DNA from: Larix kaempferi
Lineage: Eukaryota; Streptophyta; Pinopsida; Pinales; Pinaceae
NCBI GenBank assembly: GCA_027924585.1
Contig: BSBM01000068.1
Span: 12,869,501-12,933,500 of the forward strand
Direction: 5' to 3'
DNA: 64,000 nucleotides
In this document: positions 46,730 through 59,700 of the stretch, piece by piece
Layout of the letters: the number at the start of each line of letters is the position of its first letter
Position numbering within the stretch: the stretch's first letter is position 1
The notes under the pieces: model-generated
What the model saw: only the letters and a program-made list of their open reading frames with translations
What the model was told of the DNA's origin: nothing
Database searches by the model: none
Translations under genes and position numbers: made by a program

Positions 46730-47420
46730 TGGCAGAAGAAGGAAAGTTTAAGTCGAGAAGTTTAACGGCCAAAAATTTCAGTTATGGAAGATGCAAATAG
46801 AGGACTATCTGTACAAGAATCATCTATTCCTACCGTTGGGAGGAAGAGCAAACCAGCCGGCAACTATGAAGGACAAAGAATGGAAGGTTCTTGACAGAAA
46901 GGCTCTGGGAACAATACGGCTGAGCCTGGATTCGTCGGTGGATTTCAATATCTCAAAAGAAATGACAACGGAGGGTTTGATGAGCGCATTGGGTAAGCTG
47001 TATGAAAAACCCTCGACCTCCAACAAGGTATTTCTAATGAAGCATTTATTTAATATGAAGATGTCTGAAGGTGGATCTATTACTGATCATTTAAATGAGT
47101 TTAATACGGTTACAAATCAACTAAGTTATGTAAGTGTGAACTTTTATGATGAGGTTAGGGATCTTCTAATCTTGTGATCATTACCAAAAAGCTGGAATAG
47201 CTTGGTCATGGCTGTAAGTAACTCTGTCTTTGGTTCAAACACCTTGAAATTTGATGATGTTATTGGTGTTATTCTTAGCGAGGAAATGCGAAGAAAAAGC
47301 ACAGGTGAGACATCAGGTAATGCGTTGACCATGGAGACCAGGGGAAGACAAAAAGATAGAGGAAAGAGCTAAGGTAATCATTGGAAGTCTAAAACGGGCA
47401 GATCCAAGTCCAGATTGGGA
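46730..47420 (+). pseudogene. Copia D gag, broken
   Basis: Starts at the ATG at 46730 with MAEEGKFK, then a frameshift near 46780. 46791-47177 gives DRKALGTIRLSL, TEGLMSALGKLYEKPS and MKMSEGGSITDHLNEFNTV, the Copia gag (UBN2-type) fold. A TGA at about 47175 interrupts it and the rest continues to 47370. It would form the particle coat. Confidence 0.85.
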
Positions 47421-47905
47421 AAGATAGAGTGTTGGAACTGTGAAAAGAAAGGACATTTAAAGAAAGACTGCAGATCTCTAAACAAGAAAGGAGATGCACA
47501 GAAGGAAACTACCCAGGAAGCAAATGTAGCAGGTGATCTGTTACAAGATGCTATGATTCTTGTATTAGATAATACTAGTGATTATTGGGTAGTAGATTCA
47601 GGGGCTTCATGTCATGCTACACCCCATAGGAAATACTTTCATGTTTATGTTCCAGGCGATTTTGGACATGTTTTATTGGGTGATGATGAGCCATGTAAAA
47701 TTGTTGGAATGGGTAAGGTATAGATAAAAGTTAAGAATGGAACTGACTGGCTATTAAAAGATGTTAGGCATATTCCTGCTATGAAAAGAAATCTGATCTC
47801 AATAGGGCAGTTGGGAGATGGTGGCTGTCTATCTACATTTGGAGAAAAGTGGTGGAATATCACTAAAGGATCAATGGTGATAACAAAATAAGACAGGGTA
47901 GGTAC
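47421..47905 (+). pseudogene. Copia D zinc knuckle and protease
   Basis: The CCHC zinc knuckle CWNCEKKGHLKKDC lies at 47430-47471. The aspartic protease follows with WVVDSGASCHATP, its DSG at 47595-47603. Frames stop at 47721-47723 and near 47890. The protease would cut the polyprotein. Confidence 0.85.
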
Positions 47906-48851
47906 GTTGTATTTATGTCCTCATAATACTGACCATTCTATCTCTTTAGCTTCCATAGGAACAAATACAGCATTGTGGCATCATAGGCTTGGCCACATGA
48001 GTGAGAAGTGGATGCAGATTCTCCACTCAAGGAAGTTGTTGCCAGATTTGAAGCAGGTAAGTTTGGAATTCTGTGAAAACTGTGTTTATGGAAAACAGAA
48101 GAGAGTCAGATTTCTCAGGGTTGGAAAACAGAAGAAGAATGAAAAGTTAGAGCTTGTGCATACAGATGTATGGGGACCGGCTCAGGTACAATATCTTGGT
48201 GGCTCTCATTATTATGTTACATTTATTGATGATGCAACTAGGAAAACTTGGGTTTATTGCATTAGACAAGAAATATGATGTGTTTGCTACTTTTAAGAAG
48301 TGGAAATCTTTGGTTGCGAATGAGATAGGAAAAAGGTTGAAGTGTCTCAGATCTGATAATGGAGGTGAGTACTGCGGCAAGAAGTTTGATAGTTACTATT
48401 CATACCATGGGATTCGTAGAGAGACGATAGTCCTAGGAACACCACAAGAAAATGGTGTGTCTGAAAGGATGAACAGAACGATCATGGAGCGTGCAAGGTG
48501 TATGAGATTGCATGCAGGGTTTCCGTTACAGTTTTGGGCAGATGCTGTAAATACTGTTGTTTATTTAATAAATAGAGGACCTTCAAATTCTTTGGATGGT
48601 GGTATTCCAGAGGAGGCATGGACATATAAAAAAGTAAACTACTCATTTCTTAGAACGTTTGGTTGTGAAGCATTTGTCCATATTGATAAAGAAAATAGAA
48701 CAAATCTTGAAGTTGAATCCAAGAAATGTACCTATATTGGATATGGGGTTGATGATTTTGGTTATCGTTTTTGGGATTATGAAAATCACAAAATCATTAG
48801 AAGTAGAGATGTCATATTCAATGAAAAGGTCATGTATAAAGATCAGTTGTA
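47906..48851 (+). pseudogene. Copia D integrase, frameshifted
   Basis: The zinc-binding part shows HHRLGHMSEKWM and FCENCVYGKQ (H-H-C-C). The catalytic residues are all present: VHTDVWGP, LRSDNGGEY and NGVSERMNRTI. A frameshift near 48265 divides the domain between two overlapping frames (47907-48278 and 48154-48852). The C-terminal part continues to a TAG at 48850-48852 with FGCEAFVHI. Family role: insertion of the cDNA. Confidence 0.88.
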
Positions 48852-49023
48852 GGGAAAGAAACAGGAAAAGGAAACCATAGAGTGCACAGTACTTGATGAA
48901 ATTCAAGAAAATGAAGTTCCAAAGGTGCCAAAAAATCAAGAACAACATCAAGTACTTGAAACTCCTGCAACTGCAAGAAGATCTACCAGGTTAAGTAGAC
49001 TCCCTGAATGATACTCTCCTTCA

Positions 49024-49923
49024 ATGTATTATTTGTTGACGACTGATGCTGGTGAACCAGAATATTATGAAGAAGCAATGCAGGTGGAAACTAGAAAGAA
49101 GTTGGAGCAAGGCATGAATGAGGAGATGGACTCATTGGTAGGAAACCAGACTTGGGATTTGGTTCAGTTTCCTACTGGTAAAAGAGCATTGCATAACAAA
49201 TGGATTTACAGGTTCAAGGAAGAAGAAGGAGGTAAGAAGCGATACAAGGCGAGACTTGTTGTAAAGGGGTTTGCACAGAAGAAAGGTATAGATTTTGATG
49301 AAATATTTTCTCCTGTTGTTAAGATGACTTCAATTAGGACTATCTTAAGTCTAGTGGCGGTAGAAGATTTGCATCTTGAATAGTTAGATGTAAAAACAAC
49401 CTTTCTCCATGGGGATTTGGAGGAAGAGATATATATACAGCAGCCACAAGGGTATGAGGTCAAAGGTAAGGAGAACTTGGTATGCAGGTTGAAAAAAAGT
49501 TTGTGTGGCTTGAAGCAAGCTCCAAGGCAGTGGTATTTAAAATTTGACAAGTTTATGACAGAACAAGGTTATAGTAGATGTCATTCTGACCACTGTGTTT
49601 ATTTCAAGAAGCTAGACAATGAAAGATATATTATCTTGTTATTGTATGTGGATTACATGCTTGTTGAAGGGTCTAACATGCAAGATATAAATGTACTCAA
49701 AAGGAATATAGCTAATTCATTTGCGATGAAAGATTTGGGAGCTACAAAGCAAATCCTTGGTATGAGAATAATGAGAGACAGGAAAAATCGCAAATTGACA
49801 TTGTCTCAAAGTGAGTACATACAAAAGGTGTTGGAGAGGTTCAGAATGCAAAATTCAAAACCAGTTAGTACACCTTTGGCCAACCATTTCAATCTAAGTA
49901 AGGAAATGTGTCCCAAGACATAG
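49024..49923 (+). pseudogene. Copia D reverse transcriptase
   Basis: Two open pieces, 49024-49383 and 49417-49923, are separated by a TAG. They carry WDLVQFPTGKRALHNKWIYR, YKARLVVKGFAQKKGIDFDE, FSPVVKMTSIR and LCGLKQAPRQWY. The active site reads YVDY (49645-49656), with the second Asp replaced by Tyr, so polymerase activity is lost even without the stops. Confidence 0.9.
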
Positions 49924-50692
49924 GAAGAGACAGATTATGTGTCCAAGATTCCCTATCAATCAATAGTTGGCAGCTTGATGTATGCCATGGTGTGCACAAG
50001 ACCAGATATTGCACAAACAGTGGGAGTTGTGAACAGATATATGAACAATCTAGGTAAAGAACATTGGAAGTTAGTATAGTGGATTCTTAGGTATTTGAGA
50101 GGTACTACCACTCAGGCATTATGCTTTGGAGGTTCAGACACTATTCTACAGGGATATGTTGATGCAGATACGGCAGGTGATAAGGATAGCAAGAGGAGCA
50201 CCATAGGGTATGTGTTTAATGTAGGTGGAACAACAGTAAGTTGGATTTCGAAACTGCAGAAGGTTGTTGCACTTTCAACAACAGAAGCAGAGTATGTTGT
50301 TGTTACAGAGGCCAGTAAAGAGATGATTTGGTTGCAGAGGTGTATGGAGGAATTGGGTAAGAAGCAGAAGGATAGCAAGTTGTATAGTGACATCCAGAGT
50401 GCCATTCACCTTGCAAAGAACTCAGCATTCCATTCCAGGACTAAACATATACAACTCAAGTACCATTTCATACGCTCTGTTATGCAAGATGAACTATTGA
50501 AGCTGGAAAAGATACACACTAGCCAAAATCCTGTAGACATGTTCACAAAGGTAGTGACCAGAGAGAAACTGAGTTCCTCCTTATTTTTAGTTGGCCTTCT
50601 AGCATGAAGGTGAAGAGGAGAAAGTTGCCAAGTCCAAGTCCAGCAAGTGCAGCAATGGTGGAGTTGTTGTGATCAGTCTCCAAGTGGGATAT
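49924..50692 (+). pseudogene. Copia D RNase H and tail
   Basis: After a TAG at 49921-49923 the frame continues with SLMYAMVCTRPDIA, a further TAG near 50078, and an open RNase H at 50095-50607 (GYVDADTAGD, STTEAEYVVV, SDIQSAIHLAKNSAFHSRTK). The acidic residues expected for RNase H are visible. The tail ends ccaagtgggat before the 3' LTR. Confidence 0.88.
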
Positions 50693-51167
50693 TGTTGGTT
50701 GTGGAGCCTCATCTCCAAATTCAGAGATATTATTATTCAGCCGTGTCCATACCCCAGGTTTGGTTATGATCCCGGCATGAGGAAAATTTTTGGGGCTGTT
50801 TTTGCCAACAGTTTTTGGGCCCATGGTTTTGGGTAACCCATGGTATTTTCCCATTGTATTTCCCTTATAAAAGAAATACATTGTAATATGGATAGGGTTG
50901 ATGTATTAGGTTTTATGCATTGTAAATATCTTTGAGATCAAGGAAGAGAGACTGTGAGATAGTGAAGAGGAAGTGCAGCGGTTGTGTTGCAGGTTGTATC
51001 CCTTCACTTTGCTGGACGGAATAATAATAAGGACTAGCAACTTCAGTGTGGACGTAGCCCAAGTTGGGTGAACCACGATAAATCTATGTCTCTCTTGTAA
51101 TGTGTATGTGTGATTATATTTGCATTTCTGTTTCTTGTTATTGCTCTGTGATCCTGTTTTTCTAACA
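50693..51167 (+). repeat. 3' LTR of Copia D
   Basis: 475 bp, TGTTGGTTGTGG to TTTTTCTAACA, followed by caaat. It lacks about 60-70 bp present in the 5' LTR, with atga at the junction on both sides, so a microhomology deletion is likely. Confidence 0.9.
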
Positions 51168-52216
51168 CAAATTACCCTCATTTAAGAGTACAAACCATAC
51201 GGGTATCTCTAAATGGTTATAATGTTTTACTAGTACTTTGTTATTATAACTGCGATACAATGTATGGTATTATGTATAGGAAGGTGCCTATATATATAGG
51301 TATCTCTATTTATAAATAACATTTTATCCAATAGATGGCATATATATAAATATATACCTATATAAATATATATATTTACTTCATCTTTGAGTATATCATT
51401 GAGATCATTTAACCGAACCAAGGTAATAAAGAAATGATCACTTTGTCTAACTTAGGATTATTTAATCATAGTTATCTTTACTCTAAAAGATAAGCCCTAT
51501 AATTTTAATAGAAGGTTGCGGCGAGTAACCACTCTCCTCATCTAAGACGTCGATACTTATAATTTTAAGGTCAGCTCGTAAACCACCTACCCTTCTTCAA
51601 GTGCTTGTGTCACTACAATGATGCTCCCATCTATCGTTAGATTCCGATGGATACATTCCTATCACTTCTCCCTCCTAGTGGATTCATTTGCTCGTCGTTC
51701 TGCTACATCTCCGTCTTTAGCGTTTTATGTATACACTTTACCACTTAAGATTTAAACCACAAGACTTTCAAAGTTTACTGGTGGGGCCTTGGCCTTGAGC
51801 TCCTCACCAGAAATCCAGTACAATATTTATTTATGTTTACAACATAATAGGATATAAAAGAGACGGATATCACATCCTCCTCCCCTTAAGAATAACACCG
51901 TCCTCGGTGTTCATACATTTTGGCATTTTGTCGTCTCTTCTTGAGTCACTCTTTTGCTCATAAGCTGCATTTCGACTACGAAACCAGGATTCAAAGAAAA
52001 TTGTTCAGTAAAACCTATCATCAATTCCATAACCAAACTTAGAAGCATAAACAATGAGTTTTTTTTTTTTTTCAACATAACATTTGCAATTCCTGGAATA
52101 TTCTTTTTATCCTTGGTTTGTGCTTTTAATATCACAAGCAACTGTAAATCCAACATTCAAGAATGTGGACTGTTAACTTAATCAAAACGCATCATTCACT
52201 TGATCCAGAAAATTAT

Positions 52217-52345
52217 TTCCTAACACTCAAGTGTTCACACATCAATCCTTTCGGAAATTCTTTCCTAACACCTTAGTGCTCACACAACAATTGTTTAGGA
52301 GATTTCTTTCCTAACACCACAATGCTCACACAACAATAATTTATC
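52217..52345. repeat. 45-bp tandem repeat, three units
   Basis: Units start ttcctaacac at 52217, 52262 and 52308; each continues with a variant of ttagtgctcacacaacaa. Confidence 0.75.
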
Positions 52346-55117
52346 TCATGCATACTAAGTAGTGTCTTGCCTCCCGCATATGCATTCTCTCATAGTTTTC
52401 CTAGGTATTTACAACCTGTTGATTCCTTTGAGAATCCTAGCGGCTGTCAACTCCTTGATTTCCAGGGAGTGTTTTAGTGCCCTTTACGCACTCTTACATA
52501 ATTCCCCTCAATCCTTCTCGCTTGAGTCCCGGAATCTATTTCCCCTCAAGCCTCCTTGCTTGAGTCTAGGAAAATGTCTTTCAAATTTATCAATTATTTC
52601 GTCATATGACATTTTGTAACCATACGATTACTCTGACCAATTTGGGTCTAGTTCTTTATTCAACAACAATTATAAAAAATTACAAGAATAAATAACAGTT
52701 GTGATGTGGATCCCAAATCCGCACCCCCTTATTTTACCATGCATAATATTCATGCTCTTATCTTTGCACAAGCTCCACGGAATTTTGACCATTTTCCAAA
52801 TTCACTTGTTAGTAATAAGATAAATTATTTGTAAGAAGATCTTTTTCCTATGCATAAAAATAATAATATCATCCTTCACACTATAATATCCATACTTGGT
52901 CATAAAAAATGAACATGACTGGCTTAATTAATAGGATTACATAATGTCTTGAAATACATTCTTCCTATTATGATTCTATGGACATTACAATCACTTCACC
53001 TCAATCCTTAGCTTTCACTGTGTCTAGCACCCCTAAATTATACGACTTTTCTTGCACATGCCAACGCCATGTAAGTAACAATAAATCATCTACATATATA
53101 CTTGTGTAGTTTCATAAGGATAACCACATACCTTTATGAGGAAGACTCCATATCGCTTTATTGTATGGTCCTCATAAGCTAAGGTGCACGTTTTACTTGT
53201 ATTAACACGCATTAGTAATTCCCTCAATATCATAAGAATCTATATCTCAAAACAAAACAGATTATCAAGGTATCCATGCATGTAACATAAATCTTGATCA
53301 CCTAAAAGTATAATCCTTCTGTCAACTACTTCCAGCATCCCAACATTCCTAGTAAGGATCGCTGAAATAGAAAATATATAAAAATGAAGTCATATAGTTT
53401 CATCATATGCATCCTATTAACTACTTAGAATACACATGTATACTTCTTGAGTAATTATAACCATCATCCTTTTTGAACCTACAAGCAAGGGTACAAGCGT
53501 CTTCCCATGTCACACATTTATACTTCCTTATTCTATACAATCCCATACCACAAAGAGACAAGGGGACTCTTAACAATTATTCTCCTTTATCACTTGACAT
53601 CTTCAGATAAGGTTATAATGACGAAGGATACTCATTTCTGGAAGTACATTTAAGTCGAAGGACATGAAATTCATTCACAAGGACGACAATTTCCTAGCCA
53701 TAGAAAATTTCACACAATAGAATGTCCAATTAAACTAAATGAAGTTAAATCCTATGCCTTTCAATCTTTTAGCCTGAGGATGATCCTTTGCTAATTATTC
53801 ATAGAAGTTTTACAACTCTTCTAACCATCTATTGTTTGTATAGTGTTCTTCTTGGATGTGAGATCATAGAATAACACATGTAACATTACTTACATTAACT
53901 TTGAAGATCTATTATGTGTCGAGTTTTAAATTCAACATAACAATCTTATCTACCATGTCATGTGTCTCATACCTAGAATAAAGCATAGAAGTAAGAACAC
54001 AGAACTAACATGTTATATTGAAACCATCACATGTAACATCCAATATAATGTACAAACATGTTTCATACCTTCTACTTATCAAGGGTTAAGATCAATATAA
54101 TTCCCTCAATAACATTTAGCCAATTCTTTTAGTCGTCTTTCAATCAATCCTCTACTGTAAAACATCTATTATTCCACACCGAAATCATTTGGCAAATTAC
54201 GAAAAAATGAAAATTTTATTTTTATTTTCACATTACAGATAGCCAATAAAGAGAATTTCAGGAGTTACTCCCTTAGTACAATTTATGTATTTTTCTAACA
54301 TGATAAGGATAATCTCCATCCTATAATCAAATGTACCTAATTAATACAATCATTTCAACATAAGTGCATGAAATCAATAACAGGTAATTCATGACAATTT
54401 TATAGTCCTTCATATAACGACCTAACTATCATCCATTCAACCTTTATAGTTCAATATGTTTGCTATCCTGCCTTCATTTCTATAATCACATTTCTAAGCC
54501 TTAAAACCTTTCTAATCTTCATAATACAGAATTGAAGCACTCAAGTACTTATGATGAATGTCTATTACTTGACTCATATATGTACTAAAACCCTACCCAT
54601 GGCAACAATCAATCGGATATGAGTGTACATCTTTCATAAGGTAAAGAATCCTAATTATGGTTAGACAACCCTCATAAAATTTTGAACATGCAAATGCTCC
54701 TATGATTCTCATTACTATCATTATGATCTATGTACAAATATTAACAAGATGACCAAGATAAAGATAGGAACATAGTCCAACTATTTTAATCATTTTTAAA
54801 GAGTACTTTCTTGTCATTCAATAAAACTAATTATAGAGCATGAGGAGATATTCCTCGTCTAGTATTTATCAATAGAAGATCATTTGAATATGTAATGAAA
54901 CATATAAATTGATCACATATCGACAATGCTTTTCCTTTATAACGCTTCAACAAATGGAGCATACTTACTTGCGATTTAAAAGACGTCTTGTCGGTTACCT
55001 CTTGTCGATCCATTGGAATAGAATTCTATGTTTGTGTCTTATTGATGGAGTTCCTTTGACTAACTTATGTTCATTTCCTCGACTGAGCCCAAATATGCTC
55101 GATTGTTTGCAACCTGT

Positions 55118-55129
55118 GCTTTGATACCA
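55118..55129 (-). promoter_or_regulatory. Primer-binding site of the LARD-like element
   Basis: The minus strand reads TGGTATCAAAGC, two bases from the LTR edge at 55132. Confidence 0.8.
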
Positions 55130-55131
55130 TA

Positions 55132-55725
55132 TGTAACATACCCAATATTGAGGAGTTAGTAATTGGTGGGATTTCAAAATTTCCAATAAAATATCTCATA
55201 TTTAAATCACCTAACTTGTTATGTGAGGTTTAAAAAACAACTTTTATGTTTTACTTAGGAACACTTAGGTATAGACGAAAGCATTACCTTTACCTTATGT
55301 CTACCTTTAGTATTTTCTCATACCAACTGACAAGTATATGTGTCACATGCTTCATCATATGAAGACCTTAACTTATATCCTATTATTGCGATCATTCTGT
55401 GTGAACAACTTCATACTATTCTCAACCATTTGTCGTAACTATTTATACTTGACCAAACCTTTAAATATACCTATATGGACAACCTTATAACTATTCATTT
55501 AACCAAGAACCATATGATAACCTACCTTTATAAGATTTCCCACATGAACATCATGATACTATTCATTTTAACCAAGAATCCTATGATAACATACCTTTAT
55601 AAGATTTTCCACATGGACAACATGATAACTATTCATTTTAACAATAACCACATGACAAACATTTTAACAATAACCACATGACGAACACATACAGAAGTAG
55701 TTAACAATAATCACATGACAAACAC
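55132..55725 (-). repeat. 5' LTR of the LARD-like element, interrupted
   Basis: Starts TGTAACATACCC and matches 43038-43610. It stops at 55725 (last bases aacac) where another insertion starts TGTAATGCCC. The rest should lie to the right of the window. Confidence 0.72.
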
Positions 55726-56764
55726 TGTAATGCCCTAGAATGACTGTGGACCTTAAGGGCACCTACCAAGTGACCTAGATGAACAACTTCAATAAAATGG
55801 TCTCTTGAGCCTTGTTATGTCTTACATGATTGAGGAAAAAGTAAAGTTGTGAATGATGACTGTTAGCACTTAGATTTTATTCCGGTTGTAAGAAAATAAG
55901 ACCTAAGGTAACCTATTTCAAACCAAGCTTTAGGTAGAAGAACTAGCCATTTTCTCTACCAGAGAGGGCTCTCTCAGGATATATATATGAAGGCTAAAAT
56001 ATATAAAGGTTTCTTTAAAATTTCTCAAAAGATATTTTCTGGTCGAAAAGGGTAAACAAGAAACATTGGGCATGGAGTCAAAGCTTTCAGAAGGTATAAC
56101 AAACCAGCAAGAGATTTCACCATATAGATTTTCGCAGAGGCAAGATAGTAATCATGTTACAGTCAATTTGATTTTTCAGGCGACATAGAAAGAAGTAAAG
56201 ACATTCCATCAACAACAGGTATCTATCCAGGATAAATCTATTGTCAACTTTGGAGAATAAAATGGATATTTAAATGCAGATAAAATGAGGCATAACCAGT
56301 ATGAATCTCAAATTATTTCAAATGTTCATTTAAATATAGAAGAAAAACACCATGGGAGATATAACGAAGAAGATAAACATGCACATATAAGGATAAGGAA
56401 AATAACAGACTGCAAGACTGATTAACTCATGAATCTCTGTATCAAAAAATAGGTATCATCACTGTACTGCCTTTATTTCAAAAATAAACTTCAACTTCAA
56501 AACATACTTGTTTCTCAAAAATTTTCCAACCCTTTCAACAATGACCTCCATTGTCTTTTATACAAAATTTTTTTAGAAGAAGCTCCACATAACTGCTTCT
56601 TCTAACTAATAATTAAAAATATTTAACTAAAGATAACTGTCTTCGAGTAACCCATAACTGTCTTTCAAATAATATTACAAATTTAAAATAAAAAGTCTTT
56701 TTTGCCACTTGGCAAGATTTTTGGATATCATCATTTTGCCACATGGCAAGAATTTCAAATGCAT
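55726..56764. repeat. LTR-like segment starting TGTAATGCCC
   Basis: The first 100 bp resemble the start of the palindrome 3 LTR at 16413 (shared TGTAATGCCC, ACTGT.GAC, AAGTGACC). There are TATA-like sites on both strands: TATATAAAGG near 55999 (plus) and TATAAAAG near 56560 (minus). Orientation therefore remains open. Two copies of ttgccac(t/a)tggcaag occur at 56701-56755. Confidence 0.45.
56701..56755. repeat. Two self-complementary TTGCCACWTGGCAA boxes
   Basis: ttgccacttggcaa and ttgccacatggcaa lie about 36 bp apart just downstream of the stop of the 1068-residue frame. Each is itself an inverted repeat. Confidence 0.65.
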
Positions 56765-59700
56765 TTAAGTATGAACAGAATATCTGGTCTTTCCGTACTT
56801 CTCAACATAATTCCACTGGTCAGCCGTGGGTAGGTCATAACTGGTCATTTCTTTCACCAAGACTCGCATCTCGATATGACCTGCATATGAAATAGGAAGA
56901 AGGTTTGCGCAAGTTGAAATCAGCATATTTAAAATTTCAAATTCCCCTGATATTTTCTCCATTAGGATTTTTCCTGTGAGCATGTGATCTATCTGCTGGA
57001 ATTTTCGGTGATCCATCCTGATATCAAACAATAATCTTTTATAATCATTCTGAGGAATTAATTCATGATCTTCGTCCCAGAAAGATGGGAATCCCTTGTT
57101 CACTAACTTGTCAAATTGCTTTTTGAACTGGATTACTTCCTTCCTTATTTCTCCTGCTTTGGTCTCGATGTTTTCGATATGGGAGTATTTGCCCAAGATC
57201 CTTCTAGCCCAAGTGATAACAGAAATTCTGTTTGTTATACTCATGGCCGTCAGGTCTGCCTCGGATAAACTGTTTAAAAATGTAATTGCTCTCTGGGCTA
57301 TTTCTTTCGGCTTTCTGTTTAAGCTTTCCCTGACTGCCTGGCAACTGTTAAAGGCATCTTTGGCTACTTTTTCCTTAACTCTTATATAATCCAGATACGG
57401 CCTAAGTTTTTCAGCTTCTTTAATGATCTGGTCCCATACCATATGTTTACATCCCTGCATAGCAGCTTGTCCTGTTGCATGAGCAGTCAATCCTTTATTA
57501 TTGCTGATCAATTCCTGATTACTTGCCTGCAAGGTTTTTATTTCTTTTTCTTTTGCTTCATTTTCTTCTTTTAATTTCTGTATTTCTGCCTTCAATAATT
57601 TGATTTCATTATCCTTTAAACTTATTTGTGACATTGCTTGTAAAATCCCATCTACACCATTTTTATCTTCTTCTGGGCTTGCCTGTACTTGTTGCTGACT
57701 GTTCTCTGCTAGTTGTTTTCTCACTGTTGCCAACTGTTCTTCTAGAATGAACCTTTCTTTTTCCCAGTAGTCCTTTTCATCTGACAGCTTTAACAATTTA
57801 GCTGTAACATCATTGACTTCGTTAACTAACTCTTCTTTCTCTTTTTCTAATATAGTCAATTCTGCACCTTGAATGAGTACAGCATCTGGGATTTTTAACT
57901 TTCGTCTCAATGTTAAAATCATTTCTTCCTTCTCCTGTAGCAGTTTGGTAGCTGCAGCTCCATCTTTATTAATTAAGTCCATTTGCAGCTTCTTAATTTG
58001 ATGTTGTCGAGACTTATTCTCTGCCTTTTCTTGCCTCAAATGATTATTTAATTTTTCTACTGAATTCTTTAGTTTGTTTGCTCTTAATGTGGCCCCCAAA
58101 TAGTCTGAGTATATAACCTCTCCAGCTTGTCTATGTAACAAAATTTTGTCAGGGGCATTTATCTTTGACAAATCTACACTCATCTCTGAGATTTTGTCTT
58201 TGGTTACAACTGAAAATTTTAAAGAATGTTCTTTGATGTTCCTGCTGGTGAATAAGCTTACTTCACTGTTTGATATACTTCTGACCTTTGGAAACAACAG
58301 ACTTGTTTGTTTCGCAGATTCCTGTTTGTTTTTACTATGTTCATTAAATACGTCCATGAAATTTTTAGGTCTATTTACATCATCCCCTACAGGGGTTTCT
58401 TCAATTTTGTATTCCCTCACTGTAACCTCTGGTATTTCATTTTCTGTAGCTTCTGCTTCTTCTGAAATGGTTGTCAATTCCTGTGACTCATCAGTCTTCA
58501 ATCGTTTTCCTTTTTCTGTCTCTTCATCATCAATAATCATAATGTCCTGTATAGGTCTTTTGGACCCCACTAATGCAGTATTGATTTCGCTTTCTGTTTC
58601 TGCCATTGCTTCTTCCAATGACCTTTCTATGTCGGACTTGTCTGGGATAATTTCTTCTTTGTATTCGAGCCAGTTGGCTCTGTCTGCCATCCCTTCAACA
58701 GTTTGATGATTCAGAGCCTTAATACGACGCTCAATTCTTCTTTTGGATATGATATTCAATGGGTCATATTCCAAGGCTGCATCTGTCTCAAAATTCATGT
58801 CTTTTAACAATTTCTCTATATATACAGCAGCGTTCTTATTCTTTATTGTAAACGGACCTAGTGTGAAAGGGTATTTAATGTCCGTTGCTTGTCTGTGGAC
58901 TAAAAAATTGTTATCTTCTACAATCAATTTCTGTCTTAAAAATTCTAAGGCAAAAATCCTCAAGGTGAGGAATGCTGGTAGCACATAGGGTTTATGCTTG
59001 AATCCATACAATCTGACCACTGTACTATCTTTTGATAAAAACCAGTCTCCTGTAGCATACTCTGTATTCAGTTGCATTGATACATGCATTTCTGGCAATA
59101 CCCTAGGCAGACTTTTTCCGAAAATCATCTTAAAGATCGTCGAGAGCATGTAATTGATGAAATTGAAAATATTGTTTTCCAGAGGAGTTACAAAAACAAT
59201 CTCTGGGAACTGTAATTCTTCCTGGCTGGATACCATAATCATTTTCATTAAAAATGCTTGAAACCTGAAATGTCTGTGCGTGGAAAAATTGACCATCTGG
59301 TCATGCATCGTTTCAGCTATGAAAGCTTCAAAATTTAGTCGGGGAATTTGACTTTCATCAACTCCCGACTGGACTATACTTATTCTGTACAATAAACTCA
59401 ATTGAAACTCAGTTATATACAAATCCGAATCTAACCCTAAAACTACGGCCAACAGTGTCAAGACCAACTGGGTATTCTCATTAAAAAGGTTGATATCTAA
59501 AGGGTAAGGGAGTTCAGAAAGGCTAGTTTCTGGTCTGAGACACGTCGACAGAAATACTTCCCTATCATTCTGAGAGGCATGGTGAAAATTTTCAATAATT
59601 GATACATCAGAAAAAACTTCAGGGTCGAGGGTTTGGGGCAAATCTATTTCTAGGGCTCTAATCACTTCGGCTGGCTCAATTTTACAGATGGCTCTAGTTT

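Larger units (their letters stand above)
46117..51167 (+). mobile_element. Copia D, full-length, decayed
   Basis: LTRs 46117-46653 and 50693-51167 with the target duplication caaat at 46112-46116 and 51168-51172. Between them lie the primer-binding site (46656-46668), gag, protease, integrase, reverse transcriptase and RNase H in Copia order, then a polypurine tract. Many frames end in TAG, TGA or TAA where glutamine or arginine codons are expected, which fits deamination of methylated C. It sits in the left LTR of the LARD-like element. Confidence 0.93.
43038..51874 (-). repeat. 3' LTR of the LARD-like element, split by Copia D
   Basis: It starts TGTAACATACCC (43038), ends GACGGATATCACA (51874) and is followed by a polypyrimidine run. 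Its first 590 bp match 55132-55725. Excluding Copia D (46117-51167) and one copy of its target duplication it is about 3.78 kb. The AT-rich run at 51280-51370 and the segment 43770-46110 contain no recognisable gene. Confidence 0.72.
51875..55131 (-). other. Internal region of the LARD-like element
   Basis: No long open frame and no retroelement motif was found in 3.26 kb. Next to the polypurine tract the minus strand reads like the very end of a Gypsy pol (NTEDGVIL), the only coding trace, which ties the element to the Gypsy superfamily. A 45-bp unit beginning ttcctaacac is repeated three times at 52217-52345. Confidence 0.6.

Noticed and set aside
58146-58706. 186-residue plus-strand open frame
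   Set aside because: It is antisense to the 1068-residue frame and shows only the hydrophobic, Ser-rich composition of a shadow.
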